DNA of 64,000 bases from Lophium mytilinum (taxonomy: Eukaryota; Ascomycota; Dothideomycetes; Mytilinidiales; Mytilinidiaceae). Positions 23,208 to 32,275 of this stretch are shown one piece after another. The stretch is taken from contig MU004185.1 in assembly GCA_010093605.1 (NCBI GenBank), positions 641,334-705,333 of the forward strand, given 5' to 3'. The stretch's first letter is position 1. Each line of letters starts with the position of its first letter. The position numbers and the translations under genes were made by a program. Under the pieces are notes generated by a model. The model had not been told where the DNA came from and ran no database searches. It worked only from the letters and a program-made list of their open reading frames with translations.

Positions 23208-23678
23208 ATGCGTTTCTCCTCCGTCGCTATCGCCGTCGCGGCCGCCGTCTCCGTCTCTGCTCAGGGCGTGACTCAGATCTCTGATGGACAGCTCCAGGTC
23301 CCGACCTCGATCCCAGCTGCTGCTACCTCAGCTCCCGTCGTCGCTACATCCTACCCGGTTGTGACCCCGTCCAGCGCTGCCCCCGTCACCGTTGTCCCCG
23401 TCTCCAGCGTCGTCCCGGTCGTGCCAGTGCCTTCCTACCCGGCCGGCAACTCGACCGCCCCCATTGTCTCCCCGAGCGTTGGCACCGGCAGCACTCTGCT
23501 CTCGACTGTGTCCCCGACTGCCTCCCCGACCACCGTTGCTGCCACTGGCACCCCAGTGTCCGCTACCGGCACCGCCGCTACTCCCACCGGCACTGGCGCC
23601 GCCATCAACTCCTTCGGCAGCGCCCTTGGCTCTCTCAGCTTCGCGGCTCTCGCCATGGCTGGCTTCGTCCTGGCTTAG
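23208..23678 (+). CDS. small GPI-anchored cell-wall protein with a PIR-type motif
   Basis: Single exon, 156 aa. Residues 1-18 are a clear signal peptide (MRFSSVAIAVAAAVSVSA). Residues 23-30, QISDGQLQ, match the core of PIR repeats (Q-I/V-x-D-G-Q-x-Q), whose first Gln can form an alkali-labile ester bond to beta-1,3-glucan. Residues 31-130 are low-complexity Pro/Val/Ser/Thr, likely heavily O-mannosylated. The C-terminus fits a GPI signal: small residues GTGAAINSFGSALG then the hydrophobic tail SFAALAMAGFVLA. The codons are strongly GC-ending, as in highly expressed fungal genes. The protein is probably exported to the wall. One PIR unit together with a GPI signal is noteworthy. Confidence 0.85.
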   Translation: MRFSSVAIAVAAAVSVSAQGVTQISDGQLQVPTSIPAAATSAPVVATSYPVVTPSSAAPVTVVPVSSVVPVVPVPSYPAGNSTAPIVSPSVGTGSTLLSTVSPTASPTTVAATGTPVSATGTAATPTGTGAAINSFGSALGSLSFAALAMAGFVLA

Positions 23679-25135
23679 ACGCCTCGTCTCGCTCCATCGA
23701 CGCGACTTCTCCTTCCTTTCGACGACCTATTCACCGGCATACAACAGCACAGCGGCATCTTAGTCCCACAGCATCTTCTGACTCGATGGCAATCATTTGG
23801 TAGTTCTGATGGAGAAGGGAGACTGTTATGTTTTGCGGGCGAATGATTCGATGCATTTGGAGGAGGGAAGACCAACTCGACTGACAAGACAACACGGACG
23901 GAACGGTATTGGTGTTATTGGCTTGCATTTTTCTTTCTGTTCATCTTGAAGAAGGCTTCGTGCACAGGCTATTGCATGGGATAATTCCTTTCTTCACACC
24001 CCCCGATCACGGTCGCGGTCATGCGATTTGTGGATTGCACTTCTCAAAACACGATAATGCCCCATGCTAGTCATGTACACATAGACGATACACACAAATG
24101 ATCCCCATTTGAGCTGCACAATTACCGCGGCTTCAATACCCACTCTCCTCTTCTTCTGCCATCCTGACATGACTTGATTGCCTCTTACCTTACTCGGCCT
24201 GTGAAACATGTCTCGCGTGATAGTTGCAAACAATCCACGCAACCTCGCTGCATTACGCGTCCAGCGTCGTCCTCAAAAAGCAAACTCTGGAACCGGTCGT
24301 CAGGTACCCGCAATTCGGCCGCGGGACCTAACATCTAGCCCAGCGTTGGCCAACCCACTAAAATCGCTTAAGCTTTCGCCCCAGAAGCGTCGCGACCGGG
24401 AGAGTGACCGCTTTCGACCACAGAAAGTAGACTTTCAGAGGAACCAGTTCCAGACTCTATTATCGCCAGCCCTTCTCGCGAGATCTGAGGGAAGCTGTGT
24501 AGCAAGGGGCTCGGGAGCAGCTGGCGGAATTCCCACCGCCACCTTGCTGCAGCATTCTACCTAGAGGAGGGGCTGGCTGGCTGGCTGGAGGAACGCGACG
24601 CGCAATCCCGCGAGCGTAATCGAAACAATCCCGAGAAATACAGCAAGCTGGGCACTCGCACTGCACTTGCCCACTTGAATATCTCGACGCCGCTAGCTCC
24701 ACCCTTGCGTGAAGATCTAGATACAGTAATAGCATGGTATGATGACGACTACCTAACCAGCCAAGCCAAGCCAAGCCGGCCCAATAAAGCATCGCACGAT
24801 AGCTGAACTTTGAGTGAGACAGGTTGGCGAAGCTTACTTGCTATTCGGGAGGGGGTTCCACAGTTTCTGGCTCCTGTAGGAATGGGGCGAGGAGGGCGAG
24901 GACGATGAGGTGCGCTTTTGTGAGATTTGCGCCATTGCCCCGGCCCTTGCCAATGGAACCAACAGCGGTGGGGGGGATCTTGGGGCCAATCGTGAAGTTT
25001 TGCCACTTGGACCCTCGCTCCAGCACTGAAACTCCCCTAATAAGTCGTGTAATCACGATGGCCTGGAAAGCGCTTGGAACGGCTGGGTTTGTAAGGTGAT
25101 ATGTACTGTTATTTTCGAAAGACTTGAATTCAATA
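23679..25135. other. intergenic region
   Basis: About 1.46 kb between the wall-protein gene and the tRNA. No gene supported. A 118-codon plus ORF at 24208-24564 has no recognisable domain and biased composition. A (GGCT)n tract lies at 24571-24588 and an AAGCC run near 24765. Confidence 0.55.
24571..24588. repeat. (GGCT)n microsatellite
   Basis: About four and a half perfect GGCT units. A similar GGCT tract occurs at 60707-60728. No role is apparent. Confidence 0.8.
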
Positions 25136-25236
25136 GGCATCATGGCCGAGTGGTCTAAGGCGGTAGTTTTAAGTCACGTCACTATGTGGATACACTACTG
25201 GGGCAACCCGCGTGAGTTCGAACCTCACTGATGTCA
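25136..25236 (+). tRNA. tRNA-Leu(UAA), class II, with intron
   Basis: The acceptor stem pairs GGCATCA (25136-25142) with TGATGTC (25229-25235), discriminator A at 25236. The D arm is TGGCCGAGTGGTCTAAGGC. The anticodon stem pairs GTAGT (25163-25167) with ACTAC (25194-25198), placing T-TAA-G in the loop: anticodon TAA at 25170-25172. A 19-nt intron (25174-25192) sits one base 3' of the anticodon, the standard nuclear tRNA intron position. The long variable arm (TGGGGCAACCCGC) and T arm GTGAG-TTCGAAC-CTCAC mark a class II tRNA. A TTTT run at 25247-25250 can end Pol III transcription. The mature length is about 82 nt before CCA. Confidence 0.93.
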
Positions 25237-25624
25237 AAAATTTATCTTTTGCTGGTTGGGTTGAGGTTTTGATTTTTGGTGTTTGGGAGAGGGAAGGGGT
25301 GGATTGTGAGGATGGAGAGGGGGGAATGTGTTTTGGGTTGGGTGATCAAGGAGGGAAGGCAGGAAGGCGGCCGTGATGGGGCAGCAAGGAAAGGATGGAT
25401 TGGTGGCTTGATGGTCGTATTTGTTTTTGCTGATATCGATGGTGATATTGCTTTGGCTATGGAGTAGGACGGAACGCTGCTGGTGTTACATCCTTCTCGC
25501 CTCTGCTACTCTATCTACGACGAGGGGGCCTGCTGCTGACGATGTTTTTGAGCACTTTGTGTGTACAAGGGGCACACCGAGTATAGAAGGATGAAGACCC
25601 CTACTCGATTCGAGATTCATACAC
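25237..25624. other. intergenic spacer
   Basis: About 390 bp, strongly G-rich on the plus strand between 25280 and 25400 (GGGAGAGGGAAGGGG and similar). It follows the tRNA and precedes the 3' end of FAN1. No gene seen. Confidence 0.5.
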
Positions 25625-28272
25625 CTAAGACGCTACAACTCTCACCTCCTTCGCAACAGCATGGCACAGCTCAACCCTGACCCCCGCGCCCGTCAACACA
25701 TGAATCCAAAGCCTCTGCGTGTCGCTCAACCGATCATTCTCACTCTTGACCTCCGCAAACATCACCTCTTTCTTCTCTAAATGCCACAGAAATAGGTCAG
25801 GCACTCCACCGCCCCTCTGTCCGTACTCCTGCGCCATAACTTTACATACTGTAGCTAGTGCACCACCGTCAAAGCACTGCACAATCTCGATCAAGTCGTC
25901 GAGCTCGTAGGACCAGTCTAGCCCCACGACGCAGGTTTTACGCTCGTGGTGCTCGTCCCATACGTTTCTGAGCAGACTTTCTGCGTCGCCGTTGCCAATT
26001 GAAGCGAGACGGCGGTTTATTTCGGAGATGCGGCTTGGGAAGAAGGCGTCGGTGTGGAGATCCAAAGGACATGTCTGGTAAGGGGTCTGGAATACGTTCG
26101 GAACATACGTGAAGAGCACATCGAAGAAGAGGTATCCAAACAGCGTCCGCACAATGCCGCCTTCGCTGTGATACCCCTTCCAACCTTGCGAGCGGTAATG
26201 TGAGAGGCACATTGCTTCGACAGAGCACTCGCCGTTGTCTTCGAGCGGGTCGAGCCAGATAGTCTTGGCGCCTCTTTTGCTGGTGCTGTTTGGGTGTGGT
26301 GAGCTAGTTCTCCGTCTGAGTGATGGGAGGTCCTCTTTCTCGATTCGGATGCCTTCGACGTTCACTTCGACTGCGGCCGCGAGGCGGACGTGGGAGAAGT
26401 CGTGTTGGGCGCGTTTGGCGATCTTGATGGCTTTCTCGAGTTTTGTAACGCGCTTTTGGAGGTCGTAGTGGTGGATTATGTGGACCATGTTGTCTTGTAG
26501 TCCGTCTTCGCACGTTTGAAGAGCGACACGTTTCCAGTGCTTCTTTTGTGCGTCGTCGCTGCGACCATCGGCGGGTGTTAGGGAGGCCATGTAGTGTTCC
26601 TCTAGCAAGGCTTTTCGTTGATACCATGCGCCTCTACGTGAGGCATGGAACAACCGTTGAGCGAGAAGCTCGGAAAGAAGCTCGTGCTCGCGCTTGTGTT
26701 GCTTGAGCTTCCCAACGACGTATGCAGCTTTGTGCACAATGCGAGTATAGACCCATGCTGGTGACAGTCTACGTAGATAGGCGCCCTCGCCGCTTTGGTA
26801 GACACGGTCCTCTTTTCGCTGCTCTTCTTTCAGTAAGGCTTGCCAGCGCGGATACACTTCTTGGAAGACATCTAGAATTTCTTGGAGCCCTGAATCCGTA
26901 GGTCTGCCGTTAAATTCGAGGATGTTATCAATTCGAAATTGGGTTCGTATGGAAGCTTCAAACTCCAATAGACTCGCACGTGACGAGAATATATTTGCTG
27001 AGCGTGACACAATGAACTCTGGGAAGTTGCGCCGCGCAATCTTAGCCAGTATGATGGTCGTCAAGGACTTTTCAGTCCATTCCGTAGACCGGTAGAAGAC
27101 TAGGTGGACCCTCTCGAATAGTTTCAATGGTGCCAATGTCAATCGAATACATGGTCCAGTCTCTTGAAGTATCTTGCGAGTAAAGTGAGTGTCTCGATTA
27201 GCTTCCGAGCTGTTGTCGTCTTCTGCATCAAGTTCAGCTGCTTCACTATCCATCCCGGATGCGGATGAGCGTCTCGAAGAATCCGTGTCGGAGCGCTTCA
27301 AGCCCACCCATCCTAGCCCTGCTTGTTTCTGGCTTGTCCGGCGTAGTGCTCTAAGCAATTCGCCTTTATTCTTCCCTTGCACCTTTGCATCTTTTGCGAG
27401 AGCTTTCAGCTCATCTAACTTCAGGAGAGATGACGCTTCTTCCAGCGTCTTGATCTCATCCTCAGATCTATCCGCAAATGTGAACTCATCACCAAGTGTA
27501 GTCCCTGCTGGTGGTTCCAACTCGCCTGGATTGGCTTGTACTTGGGAGGAGGAGGATGGTAGTGCTCTACTTTGTTGTAAAGATAGTATGGAGGTATCAA
27601 GGTCGGAAATATCACTATGATAGCCTAGCGAGTTGATGCGATGCCAACTAGCTGTCTTTCGGAGAAACAATCGGACGTATCTGAGACTATGTAAGCTACG
27701 GATGCTAGGTGGAGCTCCTGTGTGACCTAGCATGACATATCGACCTACAAATATTGGGCTTCATAGTCTAAATCTCGCCATCTCTCAAAGACTGTCATCT
27801 CAGCTTCATCAAACAGATGGCTCTCCTCGTCTAGGACAGTTTCTAGGGCCAGATTGAAGGCATCCACGTATATTGAGCTCTTGCCACGGATCCATGTCCG
27901 AGTGCTCAGCCGTCCTTCCGCATTCGCAGCCTCCTGATCTTGAGAGGCTTTGAACGCTTCGTATTCCTCGATAGCCTCCTCATCGGTACTAATAGGTGGC
28001 AGGGCGCTCTCCAGATCCGTCTTGTGGGGATTGGACAAAGGCTTTTCTCCATCTTCATCATCGATTCCATCATCGCCATGGTTCCGGGCTCCAAGCTTGG
28101 GCGATGGTGGAGCAGAGGCGGTCTCCGAGACGTCGTCGGTGTCTAGCCGCTGCAGTCGCTGTCGCTTCAGTGGTCGGCTGTCGTCGTCATCGAAGTTTGT
28201 CGATTTAGGGTGTTTTATGAAGCGTCCGAGCATTTGGTTGTGTTTTGTAGGACTTTGAGCCTGAAGAGCCAT
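25625..28272 (-). CDS. FAN1: FAN1 structure-specific nuclease (VRR-NUC)
   Basis: Exons 28272-27749 and 27686-25625, 62-nt intron (GTAGGT..ACATAG) splitting a Phe codon; 861 aa. The spliced segment around residue 175 (EAQYFLRYVRLFLRKT, then WHRINSLGYHSD) is characteristic of FAN1. A SAP-like helix pair follows (LLKLDELKALAKDAKVQG, near residue 270), then a TPR-like middle and the catalytic region: GYHSEGGIVRTLFGYLFFDV with its acidic residues, and GGGVPDLFLW with Pro804-Asp805 and EVK 820-822 as the PD-ExK core. FAN1 cuts DNA flaps and unhooks interstrand crosslinks. There is no N-terminal UBZ finger in the first 175 residues, as in other fungal forms; the N-terminus has a basic KRQRLQR cluster that may target the nucleus. 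The start is the ATG at 28272 (MALQAQSPTK). Confidence 0.93.
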
Positions 28273-29011
28273 GGTGTGCACGTTTCGGGGAGCATTCAAG
28301 GCTAAAAGAAACGCGTCAAAGACGCGAAATACAAACACGAGATCACGCCGCCAAGGATTTATCTGCACGCTACGTTAAGGACGACTTGTCCGTCGCTGTT
28401 ACATGGAGTTGTCCTTTACACGTTAAGGCGTTCATCTGGCCAAGCAACTGCTATACGGGGAGATCAAGGGTTGGAAGATATCCCACCAATACTCGTAGGA
28501 TATTTCTGGACCAGCCTTTCTTTTCGTTGCGTTTCTATTCTGTCTTTGATTCATCGCTACCAATTCTATCAAGCTACCTTTCTCTCACTATTTCAAACGC
28601 GAAAACCAGATCTAAATAGGGCCTTAATGAACGATCTCATGCATTGAGGTTTAATTCCTGGTCGAAACACAAAAGGCGGAATTTTAGAGCTGGTTTGCAG
28701 TCGATATTCACAACATTCTAGACAATTCAATTCACTGGAGCCAGTCGAGAAGCACTAATCAGTTACAAAGGTAATCAACAGCACCACAAAGACACTCGAT
28801 TGAAGGGCACTCGGATACGCAGATTGAGTGCCTTTTTACATCACCACATACCTACGCAAAGGGAAACGGAAGAGATTATCAGAGCATACGTCCTACTTAC
28901 GCAATGGAGTACAAAACATGCTCTCTTATGTGTACACTACACTTTAATAGCACCGTCCACAGGAACATCAAGAACCCTTCCCGCGTTGATTCCATGGTGG
29001 TTACCGGCCAT
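28273..29011. other. intergenic region upstream of FAN1
   Basis: About 740 bp holding the FAN1 promoter and the 3' flank of the disrupted paralog. A minus-strand TTGGCGTGATC-type element is not clear enough to call. No gene supported. Confidence 0.5.
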
Positions 29012-29454
29012 TCAATCGTAAGCCGGGTTCTCCTCGAACCATTTCAAATTCATACTATACCACTCCCGCCACTCCTCTTCCGCCGCATCTGTCTGGCCTG
29101 TAGCCTTTCCTTCTTCATCCCATTCCCACTGACTAAATCTATCCGTATCCTCTCGCAGTGGAAGCACTCTGCGACACCATCTCAATTCTCCAAAGGGATC
29201 ATCGTCGTCATCACTTCAGCAGAGTCCAATCGCGTGACTCCCATCGTCGAAAAAGTCATGTGCGTAAACTGCCATAACTTTCTCGGGCATGTCCTCTTTC
29301 TCAAAAGTGGGGTTGTGGAAGATTTCCTTGGGGTCTGCGCGATTCGCGATCGCCCAGCCCATACTCCTTGAAATTTCTTTGACTTTGATGGATTCTTGTA
29401 CTCTTTTCTCGAACTTATGAGAGATTGCGGATCAGATACTTCCTGGTTAGACAT
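29012..29454 (-). pseudogene. disrupted paralog of the adjacent small acidic protein
   Basis: Reading the minus strand, the frame closed by the stop at 29012 encodes an acidic, Trp-rich protein: FEKEDMPEKVMAVYAHDFFD, then a TGA at 29218-29216, then in the same frame RWCRRVLPLREDTDRFSQWE and EEWREWYSMNLKWFEENP. It aligns without gaps around the TGA to the intact neighbour (29622-30077): DDG-x-G-x-C-stop corresponds to DDG-x-G-x-G-Trp, so TGA replaces TGG. The ATG at 29454 is in another frame, and the coding frame opens only after 29431, which implies a second lesion (a frameshift). A 26-nt intron would also bridge it but is too short. This is most likely a pseudogene; sequencing error at both sites would make it a gene. 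Function of the family unknown. Confidence 0.7.
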
Positions 29455-29621
29455 AGCTGGATCGGATGATAAGACTGAAAGTACGTAGCACCCCCCAAGA
29501 CTTTTAAACAGGACACTCTATCGAACAGCAATCCTCTAACCACTTCTTTGACAAACGTAATCCACCCACAATGCTTGCCGCTCGCGCACTTGACTCACCT
29601 CCCACGGCCACATGAGCCATC

Positions 29622-30077
29622 TCAAACCGTCATAACTTCATACCCCGACTCGCTGTAGTACGCGTCAAGCGCCCCACGCCAGATCTTCCATACCTCTTTC
29701 ATAGGTTTCGGTGCACCATCTATCTCCACCTCCTTTTCATCATCCTTCGTGACGACATTCCAAATCCCATCCTCTTTTTTGAATCCTGGCCCCTCGTCGT
29801 GGTCAAGTTTCCAGTACCAACACTTGTCCACGACGTTACCGTCCTTATCGTACTTCCAACCAAAGCCCATGACATCGCCATCGTCGGCGAAATACTTTTC
29901 TGTGAATATCATCGTGACCAGCGGTGGCATTTCGTCTTTCGTAAAGCCAGCGGAGTTAGCGGTAACGCTGTCGTGCTGTTTGATAAGGTTCCACGCTGAA
30001 TCGCCTGAATATTCGGGCATGAGCAGGAAGTCGGAGGTGAAGTTCACTCGTGGAGCGAATACGTCAGTCCTACTCAT
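29622..30077 (-). CDS. small acidic Trp-rich protein, unknown function (intact tandem paralog)
   Basis: Single exon, 151 aa, ATG at 30077. No signal peptide or membrane segment. Residues 45-75 contain KDEMPPLVTMIFTEKYFADDG, then GFGWKYDKDGNVVDKCWYWK and a C-terminal VWKIWRGALDAYYSESG. It resembles the disrupted copy 170 bp downstream in spacing and Trp positions, so the pair arose by tandem duplication. I do not recognise a named domain; the beta-rich, Trp/acidic composition is like small ligand-binding folds, but that is a guess. A minus-strand gene fragment lies next upstream. Confidence 0.65.
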   Translation of the reverse strand: MSRTDVFAPRVNFTSDFLLMPEYSGDSAWNLIKQHDSVTANSAGFTKDEMPPLVTMIFTEKYFADDGDVMGFGWKYDKDGNVVDKCWYWKLDHDEGPGFKKEDGIWNVVTKDDEKEVEIDGAPKPMKEVWKIWRGALDAYYSESGYEVMTV

Positions 30078-30401
30078 GATATCCTAAGATTTCCCGTTTA
30101 GTAGGCTTCTGCTTGGCAGGGTACGCTGGTGCTGTTGAAGTCTCGCGATATCGACCACGTAGTGCTTGAGAAAGCTCTATTAAGTAGACCTGTTCACAGC
30201 AGTGACGTTAGACAGATCGTGTGGCTTTCCCCTTTCGTCATGCGGTGAAGTCAGCTCACTCCTGCAAACGATCGAGCAATTGAACACGATCATCGTAGAA
30301 GTATCCATGTAGTCATGTTCGCTTTAGATGACCAATGCTATTGCACTCGTGGTAGATGCAAACCAGTGGCAAGCTTTCCAGTCTCGTAGGGCGGCCAAAA
30401 C

Positions 30402-30840
30402 TACTCAACGCAGGAGGTCTTCGTGGGCTGTAAAGGTGCTGAAGATGAGTGCTTTCTCCTTTGAGCGCCCGAGCAGAGATTCGAAAATCTGATAATCCCA
30501 CCCGCCATTGATTCGAAGCTCACTAAATTTGTCCATTGAACTTGCCATGGATAGCCATACGAAGAGCCCATGACTCCTCCTGTAGACCATAGATGTCCGG
30601 TGCTCAGAGGCGACAATAATCACTGATAACGTGTGTTAGCGAGATCACAATGAAACTTAATGGCTGAGACTCACTACTCCTGCAGCGACATCTGGGTCCC
30701 GAACTCTAAGCAACATATGCTTTGGATCCTTGTTAAGGGGGGTAACGTCGAAGTGTCTCTTGGTCGAAGACGCCGTGCTAGACAGCAGAACGGGGGGAAG
30801 ATTCGTTGAATGATAGCACTGTTAGATCTAACCCTTAGCC
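30402..30840 (-). pseudogene. gene fragment or two-exon hypothetical gene
   Basis: Two protein-like blocks lie in line on the minus strand. Block 1 (about 30840-30675) reads KRHFDVTPLNKDPKHMLLR then VRDPDVAAGV up to a GTGAGT donor. Block 2 ends at the stop 30402 and includes INGGWDYQIFESLLGRSKEK. An intron from GTGAGT to CCTCTGAG joins them in phase, but block 1 has no start codon except an internal ATG (MLLRVRD), and the next gene's stop lies directly upstream. I cannot name the family. It is probably a truncated remnant; a short functional gene from the internal ATG is possible. Confidence 0.35.
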
Positions 30841-30900
30841 GTCGCTATTTGACGAGGCCCGAGATGATGGGTAGATTGTCCGTGGCATCTGATTGGTTCT

Positions 30901-32016
30901 TCACCTAGAAGCTTTCTTCTTCTCATATTTCACCCACTTATGCATCTTCTCTTCGTAACCGGCACTCTCACCTATGTGGCCTTCAGCCCAACACTTCCTA
31001 CAATAGAGGTCTCCATCGCATCCTCTACACCTCACAGTAGCATCATCGTTACAGATGACGCACCATGTTTCGATTTCTTCATCCTTGAAAGGTATCGACT
31101 TTGTGACCTTGATTGGTTTCTTCGAGGGATGGAAAGAAGGTGCAGAGGGGAGAGACAACGCATTCATTCGCGCCGTGAGGGCATCTTCCATCGTCTTTGC
31201 GCGCGTGAAATCGTCGTCCTCGTCTGCATTTTGAGCAGGGGAGATCGGCTGAGTAGATGGAGCAGCCGGTAGTTCCAAGTCGCCTCCACTAGATCTAGAT
31301 GGGGATGTAGCTTCTTTAGGATTCTTATTGTCATCGTCGCTTGTCTTTTCTGGATTTGCGGCCTTCGAGTCAGGATGCTCATGCTCTCCACCATTATTCG
31401 AAGCATCGTCCTGATCCTCCCCACCACCATATTTCTTCCTGAGCGCCAAATCTGCGAGTATTTGTGCAATATATTCATCTGCCTCCGTTTCATCCATGGC
31501 ATCTTCGACTTCATCATCTTCGCCGTTCTTTCCCTCGTGAGGCACCTGCTCATCCTTTACTTCCGCATCTCCACCACGGCTCTCTCCATTCCCTCGAGCA
31601 TGCTCACGAGTCTGATTAAGCTCTGGCAATATCCTTCGTGCCTCCTGTACTAGTTTTCCTAAGTCGCCCTGGTCTTTCCCGCCTATATCCCATTGTGACC
31701 CAGATCCCAGCTCTTTCAGTAGCTCTTCCAAGCTCCTCTCGTCTTCATCGTTATGTTTCGAATCTCGTCCGAGACCTTCGGCTACCCCTTCAAGGTAAGT
31801 AGCTGCACCCGGAGCTATGGTTGGAGCTGTGATTCCAGGGCTGGCGTTCGTGCCGCCTAGCCTTCGGAAGCGGGCGGCGAGGTCGTCCTCATCTTTGAGA
31901 GGTGGTGTCGAGGCAGAGGGCGAAGCTATAGAGGGCGAGCTCGATACTTCTACATGTGTTCTCTTGAGCGCGTTCAGACGGGCAAGTAGAGCATCGTCAT
32001 CATCTAGTGGTGGCAT
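30901..32016 (-). CDS. ANCHR/ZFYVE19-like abscission regulator with B-box-type zinc finger
   Basis: Single exon, 371 aa, start ATG at 32016 (MPPLDDDDALLARLNAL). The C-terminus carries a zinc-binding domain: WCVICNDDATVRCRGCDG, CRKCW, then H347 and H359, the arrangement found at the end of ANCHR (ZFYVE19). The middle is acidic and disordered. Three segments match the MIT-interacting MIM1 pattern (D/E-xx-L-xx-R-hydrophobic-xx-L): residues 7-17, 43-53 and 277-287. Human ANCHR binds the VPS4 MIT domain through MIM1 and delays abscission when chromatin bridges persist. A role at septum closure or endosomes with Vps4 is inferred from this. There is no FYVE domain, as expected for the fungal form. 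Confidence 0.8.
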   Translation of the reverse strand: MPPLDDDDALLARLNALKRTHVEVSSSPSIASPSASTPPLKDEDDLAARFRRLGGTNASPGITAPTIAPGAATYLEGVAEGLGRDSKHNDEDERSLEELLKELGSGSQWDIGGKDQGDLGKLVQEARRILPELNQTREHARGNGESRGGDAEVKDEQVPHEGKNGEDDEVEDAMDETEADEYIAQILADLALRKKYGGGEDQDDASNNGGEHEHPDSKAANPEKTSDDDNKNPKEATSPSRSSGGDLELPAAPSTQPISPAQNADEDDDFTRAKTMEDALTARMNALSLPSAPSFHPSKKPIKVTKSIPFKDEEIETWCVICNDDATVRCRGCDGDLYCRKCWAEGHIGESAGYEEKMHKWVKYEKKKASR

Positions 32017-32275
32017 GGTGAGTAGTGGGTGGCGGGGTTGTTCGTGTGCGCAATGTCTCGAGTTCGAGATGACAGTCGGCACGTGCTTAGACCCAACCAT
32101 GGGACGAATTAGCATACTCGTATTTGGGGAAACAGCCTGTATAACTACACATTCTTAGTAAGAAAGGATTCGTGTCCTTCGATTGCACTATCAAGTCGAA
32201 AGCGAGAGTGCTGCTGATAAGAGCTTTACTATTCTATACATAGTTGTACTGCAATCAGACAATGCTCTATTGCCA

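Noticed and set aside
24208-24564. 118-codon plus ORF before the tRNA.
   Set aside because: Biased composition, no homologous motif, no splice signals that extend it.
28904-29371. 155-codon plus ORF at 28904-29371.
   Set aside because: It is antisense to the disrupted acidic-protein copy, whose minus-strand frame is clearly protein-like.
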